A stretch of DNA of 64,000 nt from Rugalucina vietnamica (GCA_964017185.1 OZ024870.1:22281621-22345620), one strand, 5' to 3'. Shown: positions 23,055 through 34,108, counted from the first letter of the stretch. The notes: generated by a model not told the origin, from the letters alone. Numbers and translations are program-made.

Positions 23055-23150
23055 CAAATTGTACATGTACAAAACAAGCTGACAGTAGAAATAATTTCAA
23101 ACGAGGATCAAGGTTTGGGTATTTGTTTTCCCCTACCAAAGGGGGACTTC
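23055..23150 (+). repeat. Dispersed repeat F, copy 2
   Basis: Second copy of the stretch at 19596-19700, same orientation; see that entry for shared words. Confidence 0.6.
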
Positions 23151-23397
23151 TATTATTTTTGTTCCGTCGGTGCCTCTTTCCGAAATATTTTGCACCAATA
23201 GCGCAATATCTAGCGGATTTAGACCAAACATCACACATTGTCACATACTTGTGGGAGAGGGTAAATGTTGATTAGATTTTGGTTGCCTTGACCTAAATTT
23301 TAGGTCACAAGGACATAAAAACAAAACTGTTCAAAAATGTCCGCATACAGCTTTTTAACGATGCCATTCTTTATTAAATATTCAGATTATTCTTAAC

Positions 23398-24838
23398 CTG
23401 CCCGCTCACACCACAACGTATTAGCCAACGTATGAGCAGCATATAAAAATATCCAGATCGTTGTTGTACGTTGTTATACGCTGTTCATTCTGTGTTAAAA
23501 ATCCGGGAAAGGCTCTCTCTGAACTTATACAAAGCGTATGCTAAGCGTATGTCTTCCGTATGAGTAGCTTATTCATAACGTATCCCTGACGTAGCATGAC
23601 TTTTAACAGCGTTTAACTGCGTACGCCCAGCGTTAGCTACTATGCGTTCGTAACTTATAAGAAGCGTATGTACAACGCACGCCTGACGTATTCCCAACGC
23701 ACACACATCTCGCTTCTATGTAGCCAGAAAAAATGTAAAAAATAATTAATATACAGATAAATAAATAAAAAATGAATAAAAGGAAATAAAAATGACCAAT
23801 GAAATCTACACACGTGTTCATTCGGGTGCATTTTGTGGAGTTCTTATATAATTTCTCAGAAGAATCATTTCCTATAATTAGGTAGAAATTAGCTTATGGG
23901 CCAGTTAACAAAAGTTACAAAATCACCAAATATGACAAGTAATTGACTGGAGCTGTAAACTTGCATATGTATTACATAAACTCAACTATACTGTGCAATA
24001 GATCATCGTTTTCGCTGTTTATTTCAGGGACCTAGCTACAATGCATATCAGAATCGAAACAAACAAATTGCCACTGCTAGTAATTTTGTTTGAGTAGTAG
24101 AAATATCTATTATCTATTATAATGGGTAACTTTTTTTTCTAAGATTCACGTCTGTTTCTGTTTCAATCTTTTAACACTTCTCACAGCTAAGATGGTCTCC
24201 CATAACATTTTCAACTTTTCCGATTGCTACAAAATATAATCATTTGATATACTTAAAATAACCAGCCTATTGTGGAATCGTCCTGCTTAAATTTCTAATT
24301 ACCTTTGATATTCAATTTAGTGATAAGCATATTTTGAAAATGTTGCTTTAATTTACAACAATTGGTTGGCTCTTAATATGTCGTCAATTTTATGAAAGGC
24401 CATTGAATATGAGCTTTGAATGCATCCAGTTCTTACAAAAAATATTCTCTGGACAAGCGATCATATAATAGTGTGCAGATAGTGTTTTGGCCGATGCTTC
24501 CATGCGGTTATTTAATCATGAACTCTGTCCCTATCCCCAGCATTTTATATATATGATCCCGAACGCTGACCTACGCGTAAGTTGCCCATACGCTGAGTTC
24601 GGTCTTTGCACGTTTAACATACGTTGCATACGTTACGAGTGCGCCATGCAAACGTTCAATGCGTCACTCTACGTTTGTTATAATAACACATAAGTCGGTG
24701 GTACGCCGCTCGTATGTTGGTAATGCGTTATGCATACGCTTCTCATACGCTAAACAAACATCCAGGTGGGCTTTTGCGTATAACAACGTATGCGAACGTG
24801 CGAGTTAGTTAGTTACTCACCGGTAACGTTAACCCTTT
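23398..24838. mobile_element. Element U: GCGTATG-motif clusters flanking AT-rich interior
   Basis: Two clusters (about 23405-23720 and 24555-24830) are packed with (A)ACGTATG, GCGTATG, CATACGC and ACGC words in both orientations, roughly one per 15-25 bp. About 830 bp of plain AT-rich DNA separates them. Outer ends CCTGCCCGCTCACACC and ...CCAGGTGGGC are weakly inverted. This layout, with repeated short motifs inside both ends and an empty middle, fits a non-autonomous DNA transposon whose transposase binds the motif. The exact right limit is unclear because RTE sequence begins near 24843. Confidence 0.55.
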
Positions 24839-24842
24839 GTTT

Positions 24843-25170
24843 CTGCCCCTGGCTGGTTAACCGCGATCAGCGGGGATCCCTCTCAGCGGTCGAAGCAATA
24901 AGAAAAAAAAGTCCCTTTGCTGATTGGCACATGGAATGTGCGATCATTGATGGACAGTGCTGGGTCAGATAGACTGCAGCGTAGAACGGCCCTTGTGGGC
25001 AGAGAACTTGGGAGGTATGGAATTCAGATAGTTTTGCACTGAGTGAGACTCGGGTTGCAGATGTTGGGGAGATCAAAACAGTTGGTGCTTGATGCATCTT
25101 CTTCTGGAATTGACGCAAAAGTGAAGATAACCGTGAAGCAGGAGTTGGTTTTGCAATTAAAACAGAACTG
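24843..25170 (+). pseudogene. RTE-type LINE, 5-prime part (APE endonuclease start), interrupted
   Basis: From about 24919 the frame reads LIGTWNVRSLMDSAGSDRLQ, the typical start of an RTE-type (BovB / CFDP2-like) apurinic endonuclease domain. It continues with TALVGRELGRYGIQIV, then after a 2-nt shift near 25031 LSETRVADVGEIKTVGA, and after further changes REAGVGFAIKTEL ending at 25170. The reading resumes exactly at 30381 with VGKLSKLPKG. The 5.2 kb between is a second LINE. The minus-strand copy near 48900-49150 shares the same start and leader. It is inactive: it has frameshifts, a stop and the insertion. Confidence 0.85.
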
Positions 25171-25171
25171 T

Positions 25172-26584
25172 GAAAAACTCTCTCAAACTGAAATTCGAAC
25201 CATAGAGACTAGTAGTCCTGATGCTGAATATAAGTGTAAAATATGTAAATCTGAAAGTCAATCGCCTAACAAAGTTCAGCTTGTCATCCAAGCCGTGAAA
25301 CCCTTGTCCCCGAAACCACAAGACGAGATACTACTGGAAGAGACCAGTGTTCATGAAGCTAGTTTTGATTTTGAAAGGGCTAACTCCTGCATGGTATGTG
25401 ATACAAATATCGAGTCAGGGCAAGACACTGAAATATGTGATAGGTGCGACATGGTCTTTCATCGCGGATGTGTACATCCAGACAGTGACTCAAACATTTG
25501 CATGAACTGCCTAGCATATAAAGAGCAACAACAGGAAGCTGAAAGTTTCGTCGACGGGGAGGATAGTGAAAGTGAAAATGAACAGTCTCAGTCTAGACAA
25601 TTATTAACGACTAACAGCAGGGGCACGGGGAATGAGAGTGATGGACAGAGTAATTGTGATAAGAGACTTATTAAGGTGTCTGATCAAGGAAAGAACATAA
25701 AAAGGCAATCAAAAGTAAACAGCAAGAGATCAATTCTTATACAAACAAACATTAAGGGTAAAGACATTGATGAAAGAGATTGTAAACTTTCAGACCTAAG
25801 GGCAAGAGAACAGAAGGTTAAAAAAGTGGAAGAAGAATTGAAAATTAGAGAATAAGAACTTGAAAGCACAAATAAAGATAGACTGAAATTAGAAACCTAC
25901 ATAAAATCAATTGAGGCAAGAAATAATGAGCTGGAAATGACAGTAAAAACTCTGCAAAAAAGGATTGAATCACTCAGTATGGACAAAAACACACCAAACC
26001 CATTAACCAATCATGGTAATGCGCATGCAGTACATTCAACGGATCCTTTTAGCGGGTATTTGAATGACCAGATAATGCATGTACACAAAAGAGTAACATC
26101 AATAGTCATGAAACAGATTGATACTCAACTGAATAAGTTAGAAGAATCATTAGAAACAAATAATGATACACAGTCAAGAAAATCAGAGAAAGACCTAAAC
26201 AATGGTCAGACAACTCACAAAGAACCGGCTTCGAACACTGTCCAATCTGTTGAAAATAACGAGGATTGTAACCCCAAAACCCCAAATCAGGACTTAAAGG
26301 TTCAGTTAGCGAACGAGGACAATGACTGTATACTCGTACGTTATGACAGATCTAACCAGCCTCATAAAGGTCAGTCACAACCACATAAGAACTCAAATGG
26401 GAATAAACAGTTAAACCAGAGAGTAAATGAACAGAATCTGAGATATCAAAATACTGCATTCATAAATAACCCACATAGAATAATGACCAAAAATTTGGCA
26501 AGATACCAGTATAAAGCCAATCAGCAAAGAAAGGAAGGAATAGAGGAGAGAAAATTACAAAAAAAGCATGCCAGCAGCAACTAA
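25172..26584 (+). pseudogene. LINE ORF1: PHD-finger, coiled-coil, basic C-terminus; one internal stop
   Basis: ORF1 proteins of CR1-like LINEs bind the element's RNA; a PHD-type zinc finger is typical for part of the group. Here a small CKIC motif (about 25235) precedes a PHD finger at 25388-25510 with pattern C-x2-C, C-x2-C, H-x2-C, C-x2-C (CMVC, CDRC, HRGC, CMNC). Acidic and serine-rich sequence follows, then a heptad-like charged helix at about 25790-25985. It ends in a polar, Asn/Gln-rich part with a Lys/Arg-rich tail. A TAA at 25853-25855 cuts the frame in the coiled coil and the same frame continues to 26584. The nominal open frame opens at 25043, but its first 43 codons are RTE sequence read out of frame, so that start is an artefact. 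Confidence 0.88.
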
Positions 26585-26641
26585 TCGAGATGAGCAAATC
26601 ATAGTCATTACAAAACAAACAACTCCTATTGAAATAAGTGA

Positions 26642-29600
26642 GGAACCAGAAAACACACAGTATCATTTTTTAGGCCAGGAAGAGACATTTATAGACCTGA
26701 AATAGCAACAACTGACGCTAGTGTAAATAAACAGTCAATCAACATTGTGTCCTTTAACTGTAAAAATGTAAAAACTAGTGTATATACCATTAATGAACTA
26801 TTCAAAACAAATGATATTATTTTACTGCAAGAACACTGGCTGTTCCAGTGTCAGCTGAGTACTTTAGGAGAAATAAGAGAAAAGACTTGTTATGTTGGTA
26901 AGGAAACAGATATAAATAATCCGATCGAACCAATTCAGATGCCGCGTGGGTACGGTGGTGTAGCTATTCTATGGGATGCATGTCTTGATCAGATTGTGAA
27001 GACGCTCGACGATGGTTCAGAAAGAATTCAATGTGTAGAACTGTTAATACAGCCGAGGAAATTGCTTATCATATCGATATATATGCCAACTCGTGGTAAC
27101 ACAGACTCAACCATAGAATTTCAAGACTGTGTGGATCAAATCCATGAAATATACCAAAAGTACAATCAGACTCACGATATAGTAATAGGAGGCGACCTAA
27201 ACGAAGACCTCTCCAACAAAAACAGTAAAAATCAAAGAAAAGACTATCTTTTAAATTTTGTGGAAGACTGCAATTTTCAATACTCTTGTACAGGAAAAAC
27301 GTTCATAAAGTCAAATGGAATGGAGTGCTCTGAGATAGACTACTTCTTACATAAAGTTAAAAGCTTTGAACTGTTATCCGAGAAAGAAATTATCCAAATA
27401 GACAATAACGTATCTGATCATCTACCAGTGAAAATACAGTTAGGTAGTACAATCACTATTCAAAAGTCAAAAGTAAACTCTGAAAAGAAAGTTCAAAAGT
27501 CACAGAAGACCAATTGGAAGAAAGTTGATAAACATTTATATGAAACGTTAGTTGAACAGAAGCTCAGAAAGACTAAAACCTCACTTGTTCAGTGCTCTAA
27601 TCAAGCAGAAGTAAATATAGACACTTTCACAACAGTAGTGAATGAGGCAGTATCTGAAATTATTCCCAAACGTAAGATTTGGACTTCAAAGCCGAAACTT
27701 AAAGTGTGGACACCTGAAATATCAGCCAACTTGATGTTATTACGTTCATCTATTAAAATATGGAATGAACAAGGCAAACCAAATTACCCAAATAATGACT
27801 TTTTAATGATGAAAAAGGAATGCAAAAGATCTTTTAGACGATCATGTCGGGTAGAACAAGCAAAAAGACAGAGTGAAGAAAAAATGAATATCATTACAAC
27901 AAGAACTCGGGACTCTAAACTTTTCCATAAATTAGTCAATAAGCAACGTGGACAGGGTAGAAATTTTATCGAGGATCTACAGGTGGGTGATGCAACTTTC
28001 AAGGGTGAAACACAGATTTTACATGGGTTTAAAGAACATTTCGAATCATTGGCAAATGGTGCAACAACTGCTGTATATGATGGAAAATTTCATTCACAAG
28101 TGAACAGTGAATTTGACTCGATTAAGGAATTAGTCAGACAAACTGAAATTGAGCAAATAACTCTTGATGAACTTAGAAAAGCCATATCACAAATAAACAC
28201 TGGAAAATCAGCTGATATATATATGGTCTCACCATTGAAAATGTGTTATATGCTGGTGAATCTGCACTGGAGTTTCTACTCTGCGCACTAAATATCATAT
28301 TTAAAACGGGTGAAATACCAGACGGACTGAAAGCAGGACTTTTAACCCCTATTTTTAAGAATAAAGGAGAAAGAAATAACTCCAAGAACTATCGGGGAAT
28401 AACGGTACTTCCAGTTGTTGGAAAGATTATTGAAGCAGTTCTCAGAAATAGGGTCCAACCAACGATGGACGGTAAACAGAACGTGGCACAAAGAGGATTC
28501 ACTGCCAAAACTTCGCCATTAAATGCTGCTCTCATTGTTGAAGAATCAATTAGGGAATGCAAGGACGCATGGGATACAGCCCATTTCATCTTCCTGGATG
28601 CTAAGTCTGCGTTTGATGTGGTTAACCATAACCACATGATGAGACGACTGTATCATACTGGCGTACAAGACAAACACTGGATTCTCATCAATGACATGCA
28701 TCAGAATGCAACCAGTATCATAAAGTGGGCGAGTGAAAAGTCTGAGCCATTCAATATCCGTGTTGGAGTGAGGCAAGGAGGAATATTAAGTTCCGGATTA
28801 TATAAAGTCCATATTAATCCACTGTTAGATAGACTCCAAGATTCAAACCTCGGAATCAAAATAGGGTCAATATATTGTGCATCCTCTGCTTGTGCTGACG
28901 ACTTGACAGTGGGGTGTAGGGAAGTTAGCGAGGGGCAGACTATGGTTTCTGAGACGCAAGACTTTTCTTCAATGGAACGTTATTAACTCCAACCGGTTAA
29001 GAGTGTATGTTTGACAGCCCAACCTGGAAATAGATCTAGAAGTGTACATCAACCGCAATTTGAATTAAATGGGCAGAAACTTGAAAATGTAAATGTTGCT
29101 ACTCATTTGGGGATCAAAAGGGGGATAACAACAGACAAAACTGGTGATGAGAATGTCAGCCACAACATCAGCAGAGCTCGCCGGACAGCTAACAGCCTGT
29201 TTACCTCTGGTCTTCACGGACATAACGGGCTAGATCCACAAACAACGATACACCTTATAAGGATTTATATCCTTCCTGTGCTGTTATATGGGCTTGAAAT
29301 CATCCTGTTGAACAAGTCGCAACTAGATCGCCTAGAACTGTACCAGAAAAAGTTGTTAAAACAAGTGTTATCTGTTCCTGTGAACACTCCTGCTGCTGCA
29401 GTGTATATTCTTACGGGACTTTTACCAATAGAAGCACAAATACACAAGAAAATACTCATATTCTTCAACAACGTATGTAATCAGTCCAGGGACTCAATTG
29501 AAAAACGACTAGCTATTAGACAAACATCAGTTAAAACCCTAAAAAGTAACAGCTGGTTTATTGATGTGAAAAAGCTGCTCTGGAAATATGATCTTGATGA

Positions 29601-30216
29601 TGCAGATGTTTATTTAAATGATCCACCCTCAAAACAAGAATGGAAAAAGTTAATCAGTAAAAACCTGAACTGCTACTGGAGGGAATATCTAGTGCGGCAA
29701 ACAAAGTTATAAAAGACTCTCAGATATATAAATCTAGAACAATATAAACCTGGAGTACTTCACACCCTTCTGCAAATTGAACCAACATCAGTGAGAGACA
29801 CTAACAGAATAGCTGCGAAGCTGAAAATGTTATGTGGTGCCTACACCTTACAGTCAGCAAGATCTTCCTGTAACCAGTCTGCAGTGAATCCGATCTGTCA
29901 ATTATGTAATATAGCTGAAGAAACCTTAGAACATTTTATCCTATACTGTGATACTCTCGATCTTGTGAGGAAGCCAATTATACAGGACATTAGCTCAGAA
30001 CTAAACCAGAACCATGGTGTTAAGTTTCATGAACTATCAGAAGATACTCAACTGCAGATAATATTGGACTGTACAATTTTAATAAAAAAACAGGGGAACT
30101 GGAAAAGAAGTGTTGAAAGACTGTCTACAGTAGAATTCCATAACAGAAGACTGATCCACAGCTTGATAGGGTCAAGATATAAACTTTTAAAAGCAATCCC
30201 GAAAAGGCAACGCTAG
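26642..30216 (+). pseudogene. LINE ORF2: APE endonuclease, reverse transcriptase, CCHC; broken
   Basis: ORF2 nicks target DNA and reverse-transcribes the LINE RNA there. Endonuclease motifs in order: VSFNCKN (26747), LLQEHW (about 26825), RGYGGVAILW (26944), IGGDLNED (about 27184), SEIDYF (about 27331), SDHLP (about 27414). Reverse transcriptase: YRGITVLPVVGKIIEAVL (about 28390), FLDAKSAFD (about 28591), VRQGGILSSGLY (about 28768) and the catalytic CADD (28891-28902). A C-terminal CQLC...H-x4-C motif lies at 29896-29949. Breaks: two extra bases in an AT run at 28214-28224 move the frame from 2 to 1, then TAA at 28984-28986 and 29710-29712. Otherwise the frame is continuous. No ATG is present; the frame is open from 26642. 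Confidence 0.9.
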
Positions 30217-30380
30217 AATTCCTGACATCAAATACACCAGTATAGATTTAAAGACTACTAAACAAACAAAAACACAAGAACTATAACTCATATAAAGACA
30301 TTTGACCTACGTATATGTGAAACTACATGTGCGGTTGTCCTATGAAGGATGGAAAGAAGTTAATACAGATACAGATACAG

Positions 30381-32477
30381 GTTGGCAAGCTTTCAAAATT
30401 GCCAAAAGGCATCACTGACCGCCTAATGACATTGAGACTTCCTCTGTCAGGCAACAAACATGGAACTATTGTCAGTGTCTATGCGCCCACGAAGACCAAT
30501 CCAGATGAGGTGAAGGATAAGTTCTATAATGACTTAGACGACATTATTTCTGTAACACCCCGTACAGACAAGCTTATCGTTCTTGGCGACTTAAATGGCA
30601 GAGTTGGTACAGTCCACCAGACCTGGGAAGGAGTTATAGGTCCAGAAGGTGTTGGAAAGTGTAACAGCAATGCAATGGTCTCTTGCTTCTATGGAAGTGT
30701 GCTGAACATTGTCTTCTAATCACCAACACAGTCTTTCGTCTACCTAACAGAAATAAAACATCCTGGATGCATACCCGTTCCAAACAATGGCATTTTATAG
30801 ACTAAGTCATAGTGCGGAGAGCAGACAGGCAGGATGTCAGAGTGACAAAGACTATGTGTGGTGCAGACAGCTGGAAAGATCATAGACTGGTTGTCAGCAA
30901 ACTCAATTTAAGAATCCAGCCTGCGAGGCGATCTCAAGGCAAGAAAGCTCCTTAAAGACCTGGATGGCACAAAGCTGATCAAGACAGCATGAAACAAGCT
31001 TTCTTAACGGACATTTGCAACCAACTGGATGCAATCAATCTCAGTTCAAGGAACCCCGAAGAAAACTGGACAATTTCCATAAACAGTTCATTCTTCAGCT
31101 GTTACTACTTTAGGGCATCCATCTCGTATACACCAAGACTGGTTTGATGAAAATTATGACGAAATTCAGAGGCTTCTTGAAGAAAAACACCGATTGCACA
31201 AGGCACAATAAGATGATACTTGCATAGTATTCAAGAAAGCAGCCTACAGCAACATTTGTGAAACAGTCCAGACCAAGCTTAGGGACATGTAAGATTCCTG
31301 ACTGAGGAAGAAAACAGAAGAAGTTCAGTCTTTTGCGGACAGAAAGGACATAAAAAATTTCATGATGAACTGAAAACCATTTATGGCCCAAAGAGTTCTG
31401 GAGCCACCACATTGCTCATTACAGATGGAAGCACTCTTCTCACAGATAAATAGGCTTGAAAAGGTGGGCATAACATTTCAATAGAGTGCTGAATCGACCA
31501 TCAAGCATCAATGAGGATGCTACTGACAGACTTCCACAGATAGAGTGCAATGTTCTGTTAGATGCATTTCCAACCGTCATAGAAACAAGAAAAGCAGTTC
31601 AACTGTCATCTGGCAAAGCTCCAGGTGCATACCCGTTCCAAACACTGGTATCTCATAGGCTAAGTCATAGTGCGGAGAGCAGACAGGCAGGATGTCAGAG
31701 TGACAAAGACTATGTGTGGTGCAGACAGCTGGACAGATCATGGACTGGTTGTCAGCAAACTCAATTTAAGAATCCAGCCTGCGAGGCGACCTCAAGGCAA
31801 GAAAGCTCCTAAAAGACTGGATGACTCAAAGCTGATCAAGACGGCATGAAACAAGCTTTCTTAACGGACATTTGCAACCAACTGGATGCAATCAATCTCA
31901 GTTCAAGGAACCCCGAAGAAAACTGGACAATTTTCCCTTAACAGTTCATTCTTCAGCTGTTACTACTTTAGGGCATCCATCTCTATACACCAAGACTGGT
32001 TTGATGAAAATTGTGACGAAATTCAGAGGCTTCTTGAAGAAAAAACACCGATTGCACAAGGCACAATAAGATGATACTTGCATAGTATCCAAGAAAGCAG
32101 CCTACAGCAACATTTGTATTTAACAGTCCAGACCAAGCTTCGGGACATGTAAGATTCCTGACTGAGGAAGAAAACAGAAAAAGTTCAGTCTTTTGCGGAC
32201 AAAAAGGACATGAAAAAAATCATGATGAACTGAAAACCATTTATGGCCCAAAGAGTTCTGGAGCCACCACATTGCTCATTACAGATGGAAGCACTCTTCT
32301 CACAGATAAATAGGCTTGAAAAGGTGGGCATAACATTTCAATAGTGTGCCGAATCGACCATCAAGCATCAACGAGGATGCTACTGACAAACTTCCACAGA
32401 TAGAGTGCAATGTTCTGTTAGATGAATTTCCAACCGTCATGGAAACAAGAAAAGCAGTTCAACTGCCATCTGGCAAA
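30381..32477 (+). pseudogene. RTE-type LINE, continuation (APE end and RT start) with internal tandem duplication
   Basis: This continues the endonuclease interrupted at 25170: VGKLSKLPKGITDRLM, SVYAPTKTNPDEVKD, LIVLGDLNGRVGTVHQTW, ending in frame at 30719. Frameshifted pieces follow, recognisable as [29 protein letters not shown], then RT-side linker (RPSSINEDATD.LPQIECNV, VIETRKAVQLSSGKAPGA). At 31627 the sequence jumps back to the point at 30769 and repeats. The second copy ends abruptly at 32477, where a minus-strand SINE begins. The catalytic RT core is missing. Confidence 0.85.
30769..32477 (+). repeat. 858-bp tandem duplication inside the RTE remnant
   Basis: GCATACCCGTTCCAAACA begins at 30769 and again at 31627. 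The copies run in parallel (GCGGAGAGCAGACAGGCAGG, then TGAAACAAGCTTTCTTAACG, then GATGGAAGCACTCTTCTCAC), with scattered substitutions and short indels. Copy 1 ends at 31626 and copy 2 at 32477. The joint fuses RT-side sequence (SGKAPG) back onto endonuclease-side sequence, so it is a rearrangement of the element, not part of its normal design. Confidence 0.92.
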
Positions 32478-32643
32478 TTATTTCAAGATTATTTCAGCTC
32501 ATGTGAGACGGGTCAATCAGTAGGTTGGGCGAAAACGGGAGAACCCCGAGAAAAACCACCTGACACACCCGCAAGCAGATCTTGGCTTGTCTCACATGTG
32601 GCCAGAGCGGGGCTCGAACCCACACCAGTCACAGCGGTGATAG
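32478..32643 (-). mobile_element. Second-type tRNA SINE, minus strand, truncated (SS1)
   Basis: Minus strand: B-box-bearing GTGTGGGTTCGAGCCCCGC, GGCCACATGTGAGACAAGCC, GGGTGTGTCAGGTGGTTTTT, TCGGGGTTCTCCCGTTTTCG and AGCTGAAATAATCTTGAAAT. This is collinear with 61350-61515 (SS2). The A-box half of the head and the A-tail are missing. The 3-prime truncation abuts the RTE remnant at 32477. Confidence 0.85.
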
Positions 32644-32822
32644 TTTTAGTTAAGTTTAGGTAACTGAGTAGCCACCTATTGGGAAAATAGCTGCTCATTC
32701 GGCTTACGATATGTTTTCATGGTATAAGTACCTGATTGTTAATTTAGTTTTTCCCACCTCGGTTTTTGGAATGGGAATCTTTTTCTGATTGTGCCTTTTC
32801 CTGATCTTTGCCTACTTGTACC
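32644..32822 (+). mobile_element. Dispersed element P, copy 1
   Basis: Shared with 61650-61828 (plus) and 48200-48385 (minus): TTAGTTAAGTTTAGGTAACT, CCACCTATTGGGAAAATAGC, TGCTCATTCGGCTTACGA, TTTTCATGGTATAAGTACCT and TCTTTTTCTGATTGTGCCTT. The minus copy has TAGCGGAGTGGCC, a fair A box, so the family may be a tRNA-related SINE; a B box is not clear. It follows directly on SS1. Confidence 0.8.
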
Positions 32823-33283
32823 TTTTTTATATCAGAGTTCTTGTGGTTGTGCCGTGTGGCGGCCCTAAAAATTCTCCCCGTACATCCTTTTAATGCTCTT
32901 ATTTTTCCAATCCTCAGGGATTGCTTGCAATCAGTTTGCATTTTCCTATCTCTAATTACCAAAACTCTTCGATACTGTATTGAAGGCCATAAGCTGACCG
33001 TCACTCGTATCTCGTTGTATAAGCAATTCTTACGTTTCTAGCCATGGACTTGTATTAGACATGAAACTGAGATGTGGGCTTCTGTTGTACCTTTCTCTTT
33101 CATTCGAAAGATTATGCATTACAATTTAGTGCATTATTTATTCTATAACCGGTATGAGTGTCGCGCTTCTTTTGGCATTATCAACACAGAACTCCCAACT
33201 ATGACTATCACAGAAAGATTAGGAATTACATTAACTCCCCTTAGGTTGCAGGGTTATGGTTCTTGTGTTCTGCAGGTCGTCTC
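32823..33283. other. Unassigned spacer
   Basis: No supported feature. Confidence 0.4.
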
Positions 33284-33420
33284 ATGTTGATTAAGTTTCA
33301 TCAAGATATCTTAAATGGCTTTCAAGTTACAGAGCGGACACGATTTTGTGACAGACAGACAGACGACTCGGGCAAAAAGAATATGTCCCCGGCCCCTGAA
33401 GGGGGAGACATAATAACGAA
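33284..33420 (+). mobile_element. Element J, 3-prime end fragment
   Basis: TTTCATCAAGATATCTTAAA, TGGCTTTCAAGTTACAGAGC and GTGACAGACAGACAGACGAC, followed by a CCCCTGAAGGGGGAGACATA terminus with a CCCC/GGGG hairpin. The layout (body, GACAGAC-rich stretch, terminal hairpin) parallels the reversed ends of families H and I. Only one copy is seen here. Confidence 0.45.
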
Positions 33421-33439
33421 ATAGCTCATCAAATTTTCA

Positions 33440-34030
33440 GTTGTTGAACGAACATATATTATCAAATATTTTATGAATATACATGTACTCTTTTAACGAT
33501 TTGAGTAAAGCTATACATTCAATATAATTGCCAAATATATGTTTATCAAATATTTGAAGAATATATCTACTCTTATTTAATGATTGAAGTGTGATTTCGC
33601 AAATATTTGATGGTCAAATACTTTTTCAAATACTTGTAGTATATATACTTTTGAAATTATTTAATTGCCCAAAGTATGTTTATCAAATATTTGAGGAATA
33701 TGTCTACACTTATTTAATTATTTAAGTGTGCTTTCGCAAATATTTGAGGAATATATACTTTTTCAAATATTTGAGGAATATAAAGTTTTTCAAATATTTG
33801 AGCAAAATATACTTTGTCAAATATTTGAGGAATATATTGAGTATTTGATTCATGGTTATTTTGTGACAGTTTACCTGATTTCGAAAAACATTTGAAGAAT
33901 ATATGTTTTCTCAAATATTTGAAGAATATATTAAGCCTTCTTTAATGGTTTAAGTGAGCCGATTAGGATATTAATTGAAGATATGATTTCTCAAATATTT
34001 GAATAATATATTCAAGTGTAGAAGTATATT
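33440..34030 (+). repeat. AT-rich minisatellite based on TCAAATATTTGA
   Basis: The palindrome TCAAATATTTGA followed by (G/A)(A/G)GAATATA recurs about a dozen times with variable spacing, at roughly 20-30 bp in the densest part (33735-33835). The minus-strand frame at 33714-33914, with repeated YIPQIFEK, is a by-product of the repeat. Confidence 0.8.
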
Positions 34031-34108
34031 TGTTGAATTCTTTTTTATTTAATATTTTGACATGTAATTATGCATTCTTTGATGACAATTTGTATAAAAT
34101 ATATCATA

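Larger units (their letters stand above)
25171..30380 (+). mobile_element. CR1/Jockey-group LINE with PHD-finger ORF1, about 5.2 kb, inserted in an RTE element
   Basis: The limits come from the interrupted RTE reading frame: RTE sequence ends at 25170 and resumes at 30381. The 3-prime end is a short microsatellite, (ACAGAT)n at about 30365-30380, a usual end for CR1-like LINEs. ORF1 has no start codon of its own at the left edge, so the copy is 5-prime truncated within or just before ORF1. No long target duplication is seen, which is common in this group. The order is ORF1 (PHD, coiled coil), a 57-bp gap without a shared frame, ORF2 (APE, RT, CCHC), then a short UTR. Coding decay is limited to three stops and one frameshift, so the insertion is fairly young. 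Confidence 0.88.

Noticed and set aside
22889-23275. 128-codon plus frame and 116-codon minus frame overlapping it
   Set aside because: They run through the palindromic CACCCGG element and repeat F; cysteines are scattered and no domain is visible.
25043-25171. Start of the 270-codon frame as the real ORF1 N-terminus
   Set aside because: These 43 codons are RTE endonuclease sequence read in the wrong frame; the correct RTE frame over the same bases gives REAGVGFAIKTEL.
31110-31412. 100-codon minus-strand frame
   Set aside because: Antisense shadow of the RTE duplication unit; the homologous stretch in the second copy does not keep it.
33714-33914. Minus-strand frame with YIPQIFEK repeats
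   Set aside because: By-product of the TCAAATATTTGA minisatellite.
33440-34030. CRISPR-like array
   Set aside because: Repeats are short AT-rich palindromes with irregular, related spacers, in a eukaryotic context without cas genes.
2673-34108. Single giant transposon spanning the 31.4 kb between A1 and B1
   Set aside because: I compared the sequences next to 2672 and 34109 and found no inverted ends, target duplication or internal transposition gene set; the content looks like accumulated ordinary elements.
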